Shown here: positions 62,801-64,000 of the stretch, piece after piece
Numbering within the stretch: position 1 is the first letter of the stretch
How the letters are laid out: each line of letters begins with the position of its first letter
DNA from: Dryocola sp. LX212
GTDB taxonomy: Bacteria > Pseudomonadota > Gammaproteobacteria > Enterobacterales > Enterobacteriaceae
Reading direction: 5' to 3'
Length of the DNA: 64,000 nt
NCBI GenBank assembly: GCA_041504365.1
Contig: CP167917.1
Coordinates: 3,596,001 to 3,660,000 of the forward strand
Notes under the pieces: model-generated
The model's database searches: none
Told to the model about the DNA's origin: nothing
The model's input: only the letters and a program-made list of their open reading frames with translations
Program-made: the position numbers and the translations under genes

Positions 62801-63358
62801 CTGCTCGCTCATCGCCTGAGCCACGGGCTTCGGCAGCGGGTAGCAATGGCGACGCCAGAAGTCCGCACAGGCATGGCGGCGCAGCAGGGATTCGTCTTCG
62901 ATTAACCGCTGCTCAAACAGCATGCCCGATTCAAAAGCGTTAAGGCTAAGCATTCGCTGGCAGAAGCCGTGGATGGTGAAGATAGCGGCTTCATCCATTT
63001 GCTGTTCGGCCAGACGGAGGATCTGTGCGGCCTGGTGAAGATCGGGGATTTGTTTAAGCAGGCTTTTGAAAAGAGGATGGTCGGTTCTGTTGCGCACGCA
63101 GGCGATGCACAGTTCATGAATATTGGCACGAATACGACCACGAAGTTCTTCCGTGGCCGCTTCGGTAAAAGTGACCACCAGCAGCTCTTCTACGCCGAGC
63201 GGGCGGGGAAACGCTGCATTTCCCCCTAATCCCAGCAGCAGCCTCAGGTAGAGCGCGGCGATGGTAAATGTTTTTCCGGTTCCGGCAGAAGCTTCAATTA
63301 GTCGCTCGCCCGTCAGCGGCAGGCTAAGAGGATCAAGGGGCTGTGCGGTTCCGGTCAT
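59816..63358 (-). CDS. recB: Exodeoxyribonuclease V subunit beta (RecB)
   Basis: 3'-5' UvrD-like helicase and nuclease of RecBCD that loads RecA after Chi. 1180 residues, exactly E. coli length. Walker [12 protein letters not shown] near residue 23, [25 protein letters not shown] and [10 protein letters not shown] helicase motifs; the C-terminal nuclease domain has [12 protein letters not shown] with the metal-binding Asp and Lys. It starts 11 bases after ptrA. Confidence 0.98.
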   Translation of the reverse strand: MTGTAQPLDPLSLPLTGERLIEASAGTGKTFTIAALYLRLLLGLGGNAAFPRPLGVEELLVVTFTEAATEELRGRIRANIHELCIACVRNRTDHPLFKSLLKQIPDLHQAAQILRLAEQQMDEAAIFTIHGFCQRMLSLNAFESGMLFEQRLIEDESLLRRHACADFWRRHCYPLPKPVAQAMSEQWAGPEELLRDIYSWLQGEQPSLKQAPPDNETLVARHEKIVTAIDSVKAGWQAASGEIAAIVEQSGVDRRSYSSKNLPNWLSLVGAWAQTETTSYQLPDALSRFSQTVLEDKTKKGEVPRHPLFSEIAALLAEPLTLRDLVIARAMAEIRFIVQQEKRRRGELGFDDMLSRLDDALHQPGGDALAEAIRGRFPAAMIDEFQDTDPQQYRIFRRLYINQPGTALLLIGDPKQAIYAFRGADIFTYMKARHEVSDHYTLDTNWRSSPAMITGVNRLFEQLDNPFLFRQIPFLSVKSAPKNSGLRFTVKGQTQSAMSLWLQPGEGCGVSDYQQAMALQCAQQIRDWLAAGQRGDALLWKGEISRPVQASDITILVRSRGEASVIRDALGGLNIPSVYLSNRDSVFATPEAREMLWILQAVLAPEIESALRSAIATSVLGLDARRIEALNEDEEAWDRLVEEFSGYRQIWLRRGVMPMLRALMSARQIAENLLAMPGGERRLTDILHISELLQEAAAKADSEHALVRWLAQQVAEPDSNAASQQLRLESDKHLVQVVTIHKSKGLEYPLVWLPFIANFRPQNNALYHDRTTFASLLDLSNDEESLSLAEEERLGEDLRLLYVALTRSIWHCSLGVAPLFRGTRAKKGTSDLHMGALGYLLQKGEAQDAAGLQACLDELACEAISINSLLPVDPQPWQPATPEQPELSARIMQRRVSDSWRVTSYSGLQQHGQSQALDLIPRLDVDGAGVEQEQSEPSLTPHAFPRGAAPGTFLHSLFEDIDFTRPLDEEWIAQQLTLQGFSEQWQPVLSEWLAKILQAPLNETAVSLNQLAATEKQVELEFYLPIETDLQAEQLDTLIRRYDPLSAGCPPLNFRQVRGMLKGFIDLVFRWQGRYYLLDYKSNWLGEDSQAYTQDAMAGAMQSHRYDLQYQLYTLALHRYLRHRIRDYDYESHFGGVIYLFLRGVEGNGSSQGIFSTRPDAGLISRMDALFAGSKEEVTL

Positions 63359-63369
63359 TGTTTCTCACT

Positions 63370-64000
63370 TTATTTGTCGTCGACGAGCGGCAGCGTTTGC
63401 TGCAGGTTGCTGACGCCTTCCCATGTCTTCCATCCTTCTGGTGCCGCATAGCCCGCCTTGCCGTTCTGGCTGCCGGAGACCTGCGACAGCAGCGCTGCCC
63501 CCTGAGGATCAATCACCGCCTGATGGAAGAAATCGGCCAGCTTCTGTGGCGTCAGCTTCTTGATTTCGGCGACTACTTTAGCACGCGAATCAAACGCCAG
63601 GTTTCCTCTGTCGAAATCTTTGCTCAGCTGCGAGGCTTCCTGCGACAGCGTTTGTGGCGCCTGCATGATTTCACCCACCACACCCTGCTGGATCTGAGCA
63701 AAATCTTCCGGGCTCATCGCGCGCAGCTTTTGTTCCGCCGTAGGATAAAACGCCTTAAAGCGTTCATACAGCTGGCCCGGCTGCTTGTCGCTGCTTTGCA
63801 GCAGGAAGCTGATGCCCCACTGGCGACCAACGGACATCGGGAAGGCAAAGACGGCATAGCCGAGCTGCTCCTGGGTACGCAGCTGGTTGTAGAACCAGGG
63901 CTGAATAATCTGTCCAAGCATGGTGCTGTAGGCTGTACTTACCAGCTCGTCATAGCCTTTTGGGACATAGACCGCAGCCAGGGCGGAATCCGTGCTGCTA
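63370..64000 (-). CDS. ptrA: Protease III (pitrilysin), C-terminal part
   Basis: Periplasmic M16-family zinc protease; only the last 209 codons are in the window, the frame running open past the right edge as SSTDSALAAVYVPKGYDEL. The visible part is the inactive C-terminal half with WFYNQLRTQEQLGYAVFAF and LTPQKLADFFHQAV, collinear with E. coli PtrA (962 residues). The zinc motif HXXEH lies outside. recC-ptrA-recB-recD-argA order is that of E. coli. Confidence 0.96.
   Translation of the reverse strand, partial: SSTDSALAAVYVPKGYDELVSTAYSTMLGQIIQPWFYNQLRTQEQLGYAVFAFPMSVGRQWGISFLLQSSDKQPGQLYERFKAFYPTAEQKLRAMSPEDFAQIQQGVVGEIMQAPQTLSQEASQLSKDFDRGNLAFDSRAKVVAEIKKLTPQKLADFFHQAVIDPQGAALLSQVSGSQNGKAGYAAPEGWKTWEGVSNLQQTLPLVDDK

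Overview
This is a gene-dense stretch of a gammaproteobacterial chromosome from the family Enterobacteriaceae. Gene order follows the Escherichia coli K-12 backbone from nlpD (next to rpoS) to ptrA (next to recC), and most products match E. coli proteins closely in sequence and length. The accessory genes (adhP beside eno, a RamR/RamA-like pair, a glycerate kinase after gudD, kduI/kdgT beside sdaB) and the dispersed repeats point to a relative of E. coli such as an Enterobacter-, Lelliottia- or Cedecea-like genus. I cannot name the genus from the sequence alone.

Layout, left to right. (1) 1-5216: nlpD (cut by the left edge, with the likely rpoS promoter inside it), then the tightly overlapped pcm-surE-truD-ispF-ispD-ftsB block and ygbE. 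(2) 5270-14082: sulfate assimilation, cysDNC and cysJIH, with iap between them and no CRISPR-Cas. (3) 14256-20155: queD and queE, a decayed nanE-like pseudogene, adhP, eno and pyrG. (4) 20382-28786: mazG, relA, rlmD, barA, then a divergent TetR (RamR-like) / AraC (RamA-like) pair with a RamR-type operator on the ramA-like promoter. (5) 28810-34075: D-glucarate genes gudP-gudX-gudD followed by a glycerate kinase gene. (6) 34395-41320: yqcA, truC, yqcC, the CsrB regulatory RNA, syd, queF, ppnN, sdaC. (7) 41391-47374: sdaB, the divergent kduI/kdgT pair around a KdgR-like operator, an unassigned aminotransferase, and xni. (8) 47452-55118: rlmM, ygdD, gcvA, the GcvB RNA, ygdI, csdA-csdE, tcdA, mltA, three initiator tRNA genes and an ERIC element. 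(9) 55119-64000: amiC, argA with paired ARG boxes, recD, recB and the 3' end of ptrA.

How the genes work together. The cys genes take sulfate to sulfide. QueD, QueE and QueF cover three steps of queuosine synthesis. GudP/GudD and the glycerate kinase feed D-glucarate carbon to 2-phosphoglycerate, the substrate of the enolase encoded nearby. KduI and KdgT belong to pectin/hexuronate breakdown. BarA is the sensor kinase that, through UvrY, switches on csrB, also in this window, and the csrB upstream region carries a UvrY-type palindrome. RecB and RecD are two subunits of the exonuclease V helicase-nuclease.

I found no prophage, no intact insertion sequence, no CRISPR array and no clearly new multi-gene system. 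The most interesting items are the RamR/RamA-like module with its operator in an unusual place, the nanE remnant, the lean version of several classical variable loci (no CRISPR-Cas, no mazEF, no ygcN-ygcE block, no fuc operon), a compensatory base-pair change shared by all three initiator tRNAs, and several families of dispersed intergenic repeats.
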